Origin: Puffinus mauretanicus
Lineage: Eukaryota > Chordata > Aves > Procellariiformes > Procellariidae
NCBI GenBank assembly: GCA_023333565.1
Contig: JAJKFH010001585.1
Coordinates: 744,001 to 808,000, forward strand
Direction of reading: 5' to 3'
DNA length: 64,000 nt
The notes beneath the pieces are model-generated. The model was not told the DNA's origin, did no database searches, and saw nothing but the letters and a program-made list of their open reading frames with translations. Of the stretch, positions 47,694 through 59,595 are shown piece by piece. Both the position numbers and the translations under genes were made by a program. How positions within the stretch are numbered: the first letter of the stretch is position 1; each line of letters begins with the position of its first letter.

Positions 47694-50600
47694 AGTTTTC
47701 ATTTCCAGTGGCCTGACCTGGAATGGAATCTGTATCTTTGAGCCGTGCATCTGGACACTCTGAGCAATACATAGGACAAGGTAACATTAATATTCCTATG
47801 TTAGTAGTAAATACTTTGTTTATTTGAATCTTCTCTACAAAATAGAACATAAAGATAAGGAAACTGTTAATAAAACATCATCACTGATAAAGAAGAGGAG
47901 GCATTTAACACACTTCATTCTTACTGAGAGGAGAATTGTCTTCTCTTGTGATTCTACAAAATAATTTATTCTAAAGTTTTTTACTAGAACACGTTAAAAT
48001 TCTCTAACTAACATGACATTATGCTTATAAAAAGTTTATATCTGGTTTTGTTATTTATAATAATATCCATTAATTGGCATGAATTGTTGATCAGTAGGGT
48101 TTTGTCAGTGGTCTTTCTTTATATAATACCTTGATGGAATAATGGATGTAATGGAAGTGAATATAATTTTGAGATGCATATAATTTCTTATGAGCAGTGA
48201 TTGATGATTTTCAGGCAGAGATTATGTAATGATACCTGAAATTTGTTGTATTAATGTTGGGATTCATGTTGCATTGCTAAAGTGGTAACAGACCTTCACT
48301 AACATTACCCAGTGTTTCCAGGTATTATTATTTATTCTTTCCAGTTGTTTATCCTTACAGTTATTTATCCTTTTCAGCTTTTCTTAAGAAACTTTTTTAT
48401 AATTCTTACATTAGATCTCGCAGTAGGAGATTCTAATGGATCTCTCTTTCAATTGCTTAAAATTGTTTGGTATTTCCTAACCCAGATGACTTTATGCTGA
48501 GTTTGTTTGTTTGTCTGTTTGTTTTCTGTAAATGTAAAGTCAGGTAAAATGTTATGGTGTTTGTAGGAAATATGTTTTGTCTAGTCCAAATCACCTATTA
48601 AATGCATGTATCTTCATTGACAATAGGGAAAGTCTAACATGGTAACATTGCTCAATTTAGGAGCAACATTTAAATTTTTAAAGTTAGAGGGGATGAAACC
48701 AAAACCAAAAGGCTCAGAGACACAATAAAGTTGTTATGTTTTAAAGTGTTGTTGGGTATTAGCTGAACAATCAAATTAAATTTATTTCCTTGGCACTGCA
48801 ACAAAATAGTGTTAAACTAAATCTGCCAGTTAGAATTTAAATTGACTAAAAGCAGACAAATAATTATTATAGTTCAGTCCTTATTTGAGACTGACTGTTA
48901 AACTCTTTAAAGCTACAATGTGAACTGCCTCTGAACTATTTGAGAGGGTAAAGAAGGTTTTCCTTAAAATGTGATTTCCAACTTCATAGGGTGGATTAAC
49001 AATACACACAACAAGTGACAGATGGAAGCTGAAATCTTCTGTGCTCTCAATAATGATCTTCCAACTGGTAGGAGAACCAAGAAGAAAAAAGGGAAAGGTG
49101 AGAAGATGAAATAGTTGAAGACAGCCCTTAATATACCATTTATATAATCTTTACACATAACATAAAGTAACAACAAAATAAATGTGTGCCAGAATATCCT
49201 GTTGTATAATTTAGTAATTTAAAACTTCTAAGTTACTAGATTAGCCATAAGAGATCACCATATTTTCTTATCTTTTAAAATGTAATTTTTTTTTTAAGAG
49301 TAAAGTAATTATATAGCCCATTGTTTTCTAATTAATAATTAATAATAATGTAGGAACAGTCTGAAACAAATTTAAAAACCCACTACCAATGAAAATAAAA
49401 ATTTAACATTAACATTCAATTAATTATCATCTTAAAAATATGTAGTTGTGCAAGTAATCCAACTGACTTCAGCACAATTATAATAAGTATTTGCAAAAGT
49501 AGTCCCTAGGTACTTTTTTATAATTCTGCATCTTGAACAAGAAAATCTACCTTGAAGAAAAAGGAGCCTCAAGTGTCACTATGATCCATTTTATTTATCA
49601 TTTTCAGGTCTTAAGATCTTTCAGTTCTGTGCAATAATTTTTTTTGTATCAACTTGCTGACTTTTTTTTTTCCATTTTTAGATATAGATATGGTTTAAAC
49701 CTCTATAATCAAGAACAGATATTTCTATACTGTCAAAATAGAGGTTGTGGGCGTTGGTCTTCTTCAGGCTTGTGAAGAGAAGAAATCTGATTGCCTCTTA
49801 CGGTGACATCAAGAGAAGTTAAAAAGATGAGTGAGCCCTTTTTTTTTCCTCAGTGGCAGACAACTATGGCCACTGATTGTGGCTTGGGAGTTTCAGACTG
49901 GACGTTTTAAAAAAAAATATTAGCAAACTACTGCAGAACTGGAGCAGCTTGCCTGGAGATTTATGGAATATGCACCCTTGGAGGTTTTCGAGGCTTTGTA
50001 GCCAATGCCATAGCCTGATGTAGTGGCAGTGGGAAGTGGGACATAGCTGAGACCCAGGTCCCTTCTATGATTTTAAACAAGTCCTATTATCTGGACCAAG
50101 CTGCATACTGTCAGGAGACCATTCACAATGCATATACCTTAGCTGATTGTTTAGCTTTGATTTTCTAACAAACCAGCTTATTCCAAAATGGAATTAGAGT
50201 TCAGCAATGGTGACAGTATGATATTATGAATGCTGTGAATGATATTGCATGACTTCTAACCCCTTTTATTCCATAAAACTCTTTCAAACTATCTTGTCGG
50301 GCTTTGAACCCTCAAGATGTTTTACCCACAACATCGTAATGTATCTCTTCAAGATGAGTAAATCATACTCTTTGTGATCATGTAAGAGAGACAGCATACT
50401 GGTACCTGCTACACCTCCCACATATAATTTCAGGACCTTTAACTGAAAAACAGGGTAGTTATCATCATGTCCTAGCTATAGAAGAAGGCTAAATGTTGCC
50501 TGTTAGAGTCTTAGTTCAAGTGATTCAAAGTGGCTATAATTGAGTTACTTCAGAGGGGATTAGTTTTAAGTTGAGTAGATGGAAGTCATTCCAAAACAGT

Positions 50601-51079
50601 TGGTTTTGAAGCTAAGAATTACTTTTCTGAATGGATACTGCTAACAGGGTAGGTACAGAGTACACCTTACATTGTAGAATAATAACATTGACGGAGTTTA
50701 TGGCCATAAAGTAATCAGAAACTTCCGGCATCATTCTGCTTAACAGATAGTCCATATGTTTGCATATGCACATTTTAACTAAAGTAAATGGGCAAGCAGT
50801 GCTGTCACTAGATGCTTCAAATGGTCAGAAAGGGACTCATCTCAGCTAATCAATTAAGGCACATATTTCCTGATTTATATTTAGAGAACAAGACTAGGAA
50901 GAATCTTGCTTACTATTTGTCTATTTTTCTCTGATAAAGGGAATTTGAGATGTTTATCCTAGATGAGTACCTGAGGTAACCATTAAGGTTTTAGTTGCTC
51001 CATCTTTGGCATATAGTGCTGAGATACTCCAGAGAACTGTAAAAGGCTGACTGCTTGATAAAAAACAGACCCTTTGGGA

Positions 51080-51510
51080 GACATAGATGATTCCTTGATT
51101 AGGATTAGCTGAAGGCTAGGTGTGATATTTAGGGTATGTCAAATGTCACTAGATGCTGGCCAGCTGAGCTGAGCCCCTAGGAGAGGAATTAATCTCACTT
51201 ATTGTAGGTCTCTACAATGTAGATGTTTAAATTCTCATTATAATAAATGAAAATCCAGTTGATATAGTCAATGGAATCTGGAAAGCAATTGATTTCATCC
51301 TAAAGTAGACAATCATATTTGGTCAGATGAATCAGTTACCTTAGGTGAGATATGAATCACTCTCTAGACCCCATTGAATCCATTTACTATTTTTCCATTA
51401 CTTGTAAAGAAAGTCTAGACACCTTTCTCAGAGGCAGATGTCTATACTTAAAGTTAGATGTGATGAATCCCACCCTAAATTTAGGTGAGATAAATCCCAT
51501 CATCAATAAC
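51080..51510. repeat. Possible ancient dispersed repeat (copy 3 of 3)
   Basis: Blocks such as AGTCAATGGAA, GATTTCATCCTAAAGTAGAC, TTTGGTCAGATGAA and GATGAATCCCACCCTAAATT recall the 35400-35600 segment, but the match is weaker and seems internally repeated. Tentative. Confidence 0.25.
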
Positions 51511-52128
51511 TGAAAGTAAAATTCCTCTTGATAAACATTTGAAACTTAGATATTATCCTTCCTGATTCAGAATATGATTAACAAAAAAAAAACATTGCTT
51601 CTGATTATATACCCTTTTATACTGTTGCTATTGACTACATCAAGTTTCACGAGAGTATTTCTGAATTGTGACAGACATCTCCTGGAAAATCCAGAAATGA
51701 AAATGTAAGCAGTTATCAGTCTTTGCATGTGATAATTTAGAATATGAACTGTGATATTCTGGAATATGAACTAACCTGTAAAGGCATATTTTCACTGAGA
51801 GAAGAGAACATAAATGAATGAAGTACAAGTATATGTCCTATTCTGCCAACCGTTCTAAAAGGATAGTAATGTCTGAGAGATCAATAGGTGTAATGGGAAA
51901 AAGCAATAATGTCTTGAAATACCATAGCTAGATTTATCAGATGATATCTGTAAAAGTTCTGAGAGTATAATGCTTGTACAGTTTTCACATAACAGAAGAT
52001 GCCATTACTGACAATTGAACAACTCATAGTCTTCTGCCTATTCTTACATATCTCGGCTTTCTGTGTTACACTTCATTTTGTTGTAAGAATCATACTTAAA
52101 GGCTCAAAGTCTGTATTATTCTTTGAGT

Positions 52129-52328
52129 GGAAGAAAGAAAGAAAGAAAGAAAGAGAATAACAGCAAAAGAAAAAGGGAGAGAAAGATAGAGTAGAAGAGA
52201 GAGAGAAGGGAGGGAGGAAGGGACAGAGGGCAGGAGGAAGGGAGGGAGGAAGGAGGAAGGAAGGAAGGAAGGAAGGAAAAAGGGAAGGAAGGAAATAAGG
52301 AAATAAAGAAGGAAGGTGAAAGGAAGGT
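52129..52328 (+). repeat. Purine-only GAAA/GGAA microsatellite
   Basis: About 200 bases that are almost all A or G on the plus strand: GAAA units first, then GGGA/GGAA units. The antisense open frames of about 100 codons rich in Ser, Phe, Leu and Pro are artefacts of it. Confidence 0.9.
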
Positions 52329-54429
52329 TGGTTACCTGTGTTACACACAATATTTTTTGAACGGTTATCAAAATCAAACATAAGACTAGGACAGATATTA
52401 TTCCATGCCTAGTAGCCTATGCTCCTGTTTAGTTTCAGGGCATTTACTAAATATATACATATAAATTTGCATAGATGTTCATTGACATAACATATATACC
52501 ATAAAGAAACAATTACTGTCTAGATAGCAGTTTGAATTCTGAAACCTACCTGAATCTAGTACAAATGGCCTGTTCCAAAAACCAGAAAAATCTGTGGGCA
52601 TCTTCCAAAGCTATTGAAAAGCAGTTTAATAAGGTTTTTTTAATGCTAAAAATACAAAATATTTTTTCAGTGATCTGTCTGGGAGAAGTCTGTTGTACCA
52701 GCATTACTTGCAACGAGGTCTATTTCTACCTCAAAGTAATCTGAAAAACAGAATTGTTTTTCCAATTATCTCAGACTGTTTTTCCTCTGTCATGAAAAAC
52801 AGCATTTTAACAAAAGCCAGAACAAAAAGAGTAACTACATCAAGTTCTAAAAGTAAAATATAACATCAGCAAAAACGTTGATAGCATGATAGGAGAAGGC
52901 CAACATAAATTAAAAAATATGTGTTAAGAGAGTTTTGAAAAAAACTGTAAAACAAAGCAACAGGAGGCCAGGCTTGATAGCCTAGACCTTCTCAAGTGGC
53001 ATTGCAAGTTCACGTGTCTATACCTGAATGATAGAGGAAAAGTTCAACAGGTACATTAGGACTGTGTCTCTGAGTTAATAGGCCTAAAAAATATAATCCC
53101 AGCATGTGTAGTCAGTGTTTATATCTTGCAATACTGCCTAATACTTTTTCCTTATGAGAAAAGTATACCTTTTTTTTCTTTTATAAATTTGAGAAGTCTT
53201 ATTCACTTGAACTTAGGAACACTTATGTCTCATGAACTTACAGAAATATAAAGCTCGAAGTATTATTTATGAATGCATTTTTAGTACATCCAGGAATTAA
53301 CTTAGACAGTCAACATAGAGTTTGTTAGTGTTTGTTACTGTCTCTTTGTTTTCTAATATTAAATTTAAATGTTGTATTGCAAATTAAGCAGGATGCTTCT
53401 TGCCATCTCAGAACATGTTGATCAATCTGCTGCTTATCTGTTTGCTTTTAAATGGTTGAATATTGCTTTCCTGTCTTCCAATCTCTAGATATCAAAAATC
53501 CAGTTCTTTCAAACTGTCTTCACTCAGCCTGTTTTCTGAACCTAATCATTCTCATTACACTCTCATGGAATTTCAACAGTATTTCCACACCTTATTTAAA
53601 TAAGGTCTTGTCTGGAGGCACTGTTGAGGATTGTGGAAAAGATACATTCAAAATATTTTAGAATGAGTTGCAATAAAAATCACTTTGCAACAAAATATGT
53701 AAGACAACAGACTTAATAATCTTGGGACTTTGGAAATGGTCTAGCATACCCAAGATGATTGCTGAAATATATGACACCAGGTGTTCTACCAGAGTAACAG
53801 CTGAAGGTCAGAAGAGAATCCCACCTGTATGTCTTGCAACTAAACCCTGTCTTTACTTCAGAAGGATTAGTTCATTGAGCACCAAAAATTTAGGAGCCTA
53901 ATAGAGTTAAACTGAACTTCACCTAAACACTTCAATGTTTAGATGTATAAGTACATGTCTGAAATTAAGGAAGATAACCAAAGCAAAGAGAGTGAAAGTG
54001 TCAGTGAAGAGGAAAGAGAACTATTTTTCTCTGCTGGATAGAGGCATGCAGAGCAGGCATGATCTCCATCACTCACAAGAAAAAATGGATTTTCACAAGA
54101 AAATCCATTATTCATCAAACAGCAAAGGAGTTATGCAATCCCTGAACCAAGAGAGTAAATCAGATCTCAGTATCTGAAGAGGAATGTCACAAGGACTTAG
54201 ATGCCCACAGTTAGAATACCCAGAAGAAACAGATGGCCAATGGCTGAATGACCAAAGACTTTCTTTGGAAGGAAAAACAAGCATACAGATGGCAGTTTGA
54301 CTAGACTGAATTTGATTCACGTAAACAGTGAGAACTATTTAAGACTGTGCATACAGAAAGCAAATTAGAGAGAATCACTTACAAATTAGTAAAATAAAAT
54401 ATCTAAAAGAAAGAAGAAAAGAAAACAAC

Positions 54430-55317
54430 AGATTCGTGAGAATGGCCCTAAAATGTAAATTTCAACCAACTCAATGGCTTAGCAAGTAACTTCCACTGGG
54501 AATTATTTCTAAGTGGAAAAAGAGACCTAGCAGCTCCTGAAACAGACCATACTGAAGGCACAGATACAGTTATCGTGGCACTTTTTAAAGACAGAAAGAA
54601 GTAAAGATAAAAGAAACAAATATGGCTACATTTGGAGAACTTCAGTGGAACTTGAAAAAGAATAATTCAAAAGTGGAATCTGGACACACTGGTAGAAATG
54701 ACAGAAACCTTAGATGTAAAATCACTAAGGTAAAAGCATGAAATGAGATGCAACTAACAAACAGCATAATTGAAAATATAATGGTTCTGTAAATACATTG
54801 AGGAGGAGATGGTTAAAATTATAAATTCATTATTATATGGACACTGTACATCTTCTTAACACTCTACATCTCCTTAACCTAAAAGTGGTAATTGTGATAG
54901 ACAGTAAAATAATTACATTTGCAAAGAATTACAAGGAGACGACAGTATAGAGTGTGTGCATAAGTCAGCAGAGACACAAGGAAGGAATTTCCTAGCAGGA
55001 AAACCATTAGAAATTTACTGTGTAAGTTGGGAGAAATTTTCCTAGAAGTATTTAAGAAACAAGTAGAAGCAATATCCAGTGATTAAGAAATTGTTGGGGA
55101 TGGAAGAGGTCCTAGAAGAATAAAGAGCAAACATAGTACCTATCCATGAAAAGAGTAAGAGAAAGGACTCATAAAGCTGTAAAACAATGAGCCTATCTCT
55201 GAGTTCTAGAAAGATAGTACAAGAAATTATTAAACAAGCAATTGCTACAAGCATCTATATAGTGATAAAGTGATACAAAACCATCTGGTATGGATTTGTG
55301 AAGAACAGATTGTGTCA
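54430..55317 (+). mobile_element. Very old CR1/L3-like ORF2 fossil, first part
   Basis: Translated piecewise with many stops, it resembles CR1-clade ORF2. A block near 54625-54700 parallels the QYG..(K)AL(R)..LK region downstream of the endonuclease. A block near 55100-55317 parallels RANIVPIHEKSKRKDS, the I(V)QEIIKQ stretch and GFVKN.LC of the RT fingers (compare [11 protein letters not shown] and HGFTKGKSC in the younger copies). It resumes at 56397 after an inserted young CR1. Divergence is far greater than in CR1-A/B/C. It may start further upstream. Assignment is by pattern only. Confidence 0.6.
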
Positions 55318-55717
55318 TAGAATCATAGAATCATAGAATCAGTAAGGTTGGAAAAGACCTTTAAGATCATCGAGTCCAACCGTCAATCCAACACACCATG
55401 CCCACTACACCATGTCCCTAAGGGCCTCATCTACACGTCTTTTAAATACTTCCAGGGATGGTGACTCAACCACTTCCCTGGGCAGCCTGTTCCAAGGCCT
55501 GACCACTCTTTCAGTAAAGAAATTTCTCCTAATGTCCAATCTAAACCTCCCAGGCGCAACTTGAGGCCATTTCCTCTTGTCCTATCGCTAGTTACTTGGG
55601 AGAAGAGACCAACACCCACCTCGCTACAACCTCCTTTCAGGTAGTTGTAGAGAGCGATGAGGTCTCCCTCAGCCTCCTCTTCTCCAGACTAAACAGTCCC
55701 AGTTCCCTCAGCCCTCC

Positions 55718-56334
55718 TCAGAAGACTTGTGCTCCAGGCCCTTCACCAGCTTCGTTGCCCTCCTCTGGACACGCTCCAGCACCTCCATGTCCTTCTTGTA
55801 GTGAGGGGCCCAAACTGAACACAGTATTCAGGTGCGGCCTCACTAGTGCCGAGTACAGGGGCACGATCACCTCCCTGCTCCTGCTGGCCACACTATTCCT
55901 AATACAGGCCAGGATGCCATTGGCCTTCTTGGCCACCTGGGCACACTGCCGGCTCATGTTCAGCCGGCTGTCAACCAGCACCCCCAGGTCCTTTTCCTCC
56001 GGCAGCTTTCCAGCCACTCTTCCCCAAGCCTGTAGCGTTGCCTGGGGTTGTTGTGGCCGAAGTGCAGGACCCGGCACTTGGCCTTGTTGAACCTCATACA
56101 GTTGGCCTCGGCCCATCGATCCAGTCTGTCCAGGTCCCTCTGCAGAGCCTTCCTACCCTCCAGCAGATCAACACTCCCACCCAGCTTGGTGTCGTCTGCA
56201 AACTTACTGAGGGAGCACTCGATCCCCTCGTCCAGATCATCGATAAAGATATTAAACAACACCGGCCCCAAAACTGAGCCCTGGGGAACACCGCTCGTGA
56301 CCGACCGCCAACTGGATTTAACTCCGTTGACCAC
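55718..56334 (-). pseudogene. CR1 ORF2 RT fragment
   Basis: 56334-55960 carries [32 protein letters not shown] and [19 protein letters not shown], until a frameshift at about 56000. 56116-55718 carries [17 protein letters not shown] and IACIRN-type blocks. Further C-terminal coding sequence runs to about 55400 with breaks. Non-functional. Confidence 0.85.
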
Positions 56335-56356
56335 AACTCTCTGGGCTCGGCCGTCC

Positions 56357-56396
56357 AGCCAGTTTTTTACCCAGCGAGCCAGTTTTTTACCCAGCG
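56357..56396 (-). repeat. Perfect 20-bp tandem duplication at CR1 5' edge
   Basis: AGCCAGTTTTTTACCCAGCG occurs twice with no gap (56357-56376 and 56377-56396), exactly at the truncated 5' end of the antisense CR1. Other copies have it once. Confidence 0.9.
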
Positions 56397-56625
56397 GTAA
56401 AAACTAGATTTCCATCTTTGACAGGGTAACTGGTATAGTGGATAAGGAGAAGAAGTAGATGTGGCATATTTGAAGTTTATTAAGATTTTTTAGCAGATAT
56501 TCTCAAATGATATTTTTGTAAGAAAACTAGAAAATATGTATCAGAAAAAATACAGAAATATTATTCAAAAACTAGTTGGAAAACAAACTTAGAATATCAC
56601 TTAGAAGGATTATTTCTGTTCCTTG
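56397..56625 (+). mobile_element. Very old CR1/L3-like ORF2 fossil, second part
   Basis: This continues the fossil of 54430-55317. The block TCTTTGACAGGGTAACTGG encodes a FDRVTG-like stretch that parallels FYDQVTR in younger copies. Next come a GEEVDV-like block, a weak KAF-like region, ILK/FVRKL, and a QKLVGKQT-like region paralleling [10 protein letters not shown]. Strongly decayed. The join across the inserted CR1 is in the right order and orientation. Confidence 0.6.
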
Positions 56626-56792
56626 ATTTCCAAAGTTTTTTAGTAGCAATATAAAGAATTCTCTACTACATACTCACTTTATTGATACTTAATGTACCTT
56701 AGTCAACTCAGCACAGGTATGAGCACATGCTGTAAAATGCAAAATGGATACCTTTAGTGATATCTCAGCCTCAGTGTCATGGTTGTTCATAT

Positions 56793-56914
56793 TTCCTTTC
56801 TTCTTCTTCCTCCTCTTCTTCTCCTTCTCCTTCTCCTTCTTCTCCTTCTCCTTCTCCTTCTCCTTCTCCTTCTCCTACTTCTTCTTCTTCTTCTTCTTTT
56901 TCTTCTTCTTTTCC
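56793..56914 (+). repeat. Pyrimidine-only TTC/TCC microsatellite
   Basis: About 120 bases almost entirely C and T: TCC/TTC units with CTCCTT hexamers, then pure TTC. The antisense frame rich in Arg is an artefact. Confidence 0.9.
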
Positions 56915-59465
56915 CTAACTTGTAATACCAAAAATCACCTTTCTTTGAGGTAAAAACCTCAAAACCCTTACTCATCCCTACAAAGTGAAATTCACTTTTT
57001 TGAAACTTCAATTAATACAGTTAATTTAAAATTATAATAACAGTTAATTTAAAATAAAGTATCTATAGCTTTTAAAAGCCAGATAAATGAACCATTTCCT
57101 ATTCAGTGACAATACATAAAGCATTGATTCAGGAAACTGCTCATTTTTTTTTCTCTTTCCCTTTTAAAGGATAATCCATTTTTATCAACGGTTTTCCCTA
57201 TACCATGCCAACAGTTTTACTGACTGTTCCCAGGGATGTAAAATTCATGTTGATTCATTTTGTGGACTTTTCTACTATTTTCCACAGTTATCTATATTGT
57301 GACAGGAATACCTGTCAGAAATGTTTTGTTCTTTTATTTATCTTAGATCTAGTTCCTGTCCCTTGGTGTTATTTAGTTTTTTGTTGTTTTGCCTTTTTTC
57401 TTTTTCCTGACACTCATCAAGATGTTCAGCTCCCCAGCTCCAGCAAGTTCCAGGTGTCTTTAAAAAAGTCAAAACTGATAAGTAGGGTCAAAACTGATAA
57501 CTGATCTGACTCTAGCCTTGGCCCACCACCTGTTTTGCCTCTCTGGGCACCTAGAAACATCAATATCTCACTGAGTTTCTTGTTTCATTTTAGAAAAGAA
57601 TTGGGGCAGGAGGGGTGTTGAGTTTTTTTCCATCTGAATTTCCTTCACAGCAGTAAATTCAGCTGCCATAAAAAATAAAAGGAATGATATGAATTGGAGC
57701 ACTTAGCTGATGAGGTCAAAGTCTAACAGGAATATATTTATTATTTTTTAATATTAAAAAAAAAGAGAGACAAGGCATGGAAAAAGGAAAAGTGTCATAT
57801 AAATGCTGAGCTAAAAAGCCAGAGTCTGGGTTATTTGATTATAAAAAAGCTGCTGGTACCATATGAGGTGCCTTTGTGACCTGAGATATCCCAACACTAG
57901 CTGATATGACAGAGTATCTACAGGAGAAAAACCAGGCACTGCAGGGCTTCTTAAATAGATTTAGATGCCCAGAGTGAGGTGGTCAGACCTAGGCCAGAGC
58001 TCCCACAGCAACCAAACCCAGAAGCCATACTGCTGAGCATTTTGCAGACATCTGAAGCCATCACTGCACTGTCTCTGAAATGGGCATGTTCACCCTGGAA
58101 CAAAAGACCAGTTATTTGAGCCAGTTCAACCTGCAATACATTTAAGGGAAAAGATCACATCTGAATTTTCTCTCCTTTCTTCCTCCCTCTTCTTGCCTCT
58201 CAACTGTAAATAAGGAAGGAAACAATACATACAATGGGTCAAAAATGAGGGTATTTGGGGCTGTGTGTGAGCACTAGCCTGGTTTACCACGAAGATAAGT
58301 GCAAAAGAGATATTTGAGGGTAAAAATATTCTTTTTTTTTTTTTTTTCTTTAACCTTCACATTGTAAAATGAACAAAGAAAAACTACCCATCTGATTACC
58401 CATTTGGACTGGATAAGTACAACTGGGGACAGTTCAGAGTCACCTATTCAACTGTTTACCCAACCTTCAAAACCTGTTAACAGAAAACCTACTTTGTTGT
58501 TACTGTATCTGTTTTTGAGGGAACAGGAATAAAAATAACTTCTTTTTCAGCTCTGCTATCTCCTGGTTGCAATAAATGATTTAAGTTGGCTTCCTGCTAT
58601 GGGAAACCTAAACAGAAGTTAATGTGGCTTACACATTTTGTGCTTCTTTAACTTTAACCTGAATGGGTGTGTATAACACTCAGCAGGAATATGTCTTGGT
58701 TTTACCAGCAGGCAAAGGCTGTTTATAAAATGGCATCTTCAAGTCTGATTAGAAATTAAGGTTTTTAGAAGTAGGAAAAAAACAGTTAAGAGTAAACTGC
58801 AGATAATGTTAATGTGGTCATTTAAGAAGGACATTTCTTGACAGAATGTTACTCCTCCTGCTCGCAGCAGGCTGACAGACTAGATGTAGAGAGAATAATA
58901 ACGTTTTTTGTCTATGTTTATGTCCAGTATATAAGACAGCTAAACTGAATAGAAAGAGAAAATGATGTGCCACTAATCCTCAAGAGAAATGCCAGTACAG
59001 ATATAAGCTGTCAGGAAATTGTCACCTTTACAATAGAGACCTTAGGCTTGCTCATCTAATGATCTACCTAGTCTATGTAGTACTTGTTCAGGAATCATGG
59101 CTGTTCTATCTATTGCATTTCATAATTCCTAAACCAGTGGACTCTCTTTTCTCTCTCTTGCTCTCCTTCTAGCCATATATATTCATACTTTAATTTCTAT
59201 TTCCATTACAAACCTAAAAGTCTCCTGTTGTTTAAGATTGTAGTTTCTGAGCAGGATAAGTAGCATGTTGAGTAACCAGAGATTCAAAAAGGAGTAACAT
59301 GGCAAGCATAACCTCTAGGCATCATTTCCTCTCTGTTTACAATGATGCATGATGGAAGAAACCTAGTCTTTTTTTCAAGTCCTGAACGGTGTTGAAATTC
59401 ATGTCTTTGGATCTCTAGTTGAGAATCTATCAATTACTGATCTGTATACATGTAAATATGTCTCT
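56915..59465. other. Unique DNA, no gene seen
   Basis: AT-rich sequence with a T-run at 58329-58347. GTCAAAACTGATAA occurs twice near 57467-57501. No gene signal is recognised. Confidence 0.6.
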
Positions 59466-59595
59466 GTTTATCTACCTATCTATCTGTCTGTCTATCTATG
59501 TATACATATATTTGTATATGTATACAGATACACAAGCATACATGATTTGTGTTTATATACATTATATGTATGTATGCATATATACACACAGATAT
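59466..59595 (+). repeat. TATC/TGTA-rich microsatellite
   Basis: TATC/TGTC tetramers (59468-59500) run into TATA, TGTA and CATA mixtures to about 59595. Confidence 0.8.

Larger units (their letters stand above)
47694..54429. other. Unique AT-rich DNA, no gene seen
   Basis: 6.7 kb with a purine microsatellite (52129-52328) and a candidate old repeat (51080-51510). Open frames are short and do not look coding. The stretch 53700-54430 precedes an old CR1 fossil and might include more of it, but I cannot recognise it. Confidence 0.55.
55318..56396 (-). mobile_element. CR1 (CR1-A-like), antisense, 5'-truncated
   Basis: This starts with four ATCATAGA tail units in reverse complement and reads on the minus strand to the WLDGRAQ block of the RT. 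FADD is at 56202-56191. Frames are interrupted near 55680 and 55830 and at about 56000 by one-base losses (for example CCGGCAGC for CCGGGCAGC). The codon at the shared-stop site is GAG here. The 5' edge carries a perfect 20-bp tandem duplication. It is inserted in an old CR1 fossil. Confidence 0.9.

Noticed and set aside
52073..52381. Minus-strand frames rich in Ser, Phe, Leu and Pro resembling a membrane protein
   Set aside because: They are translations of the purine microsatellite.
56787..57011. Arg-rich minus-strand frame resembling a basic nuclear protein
   Set aside because: It is a translation of the TTC/TCC microsatellite.
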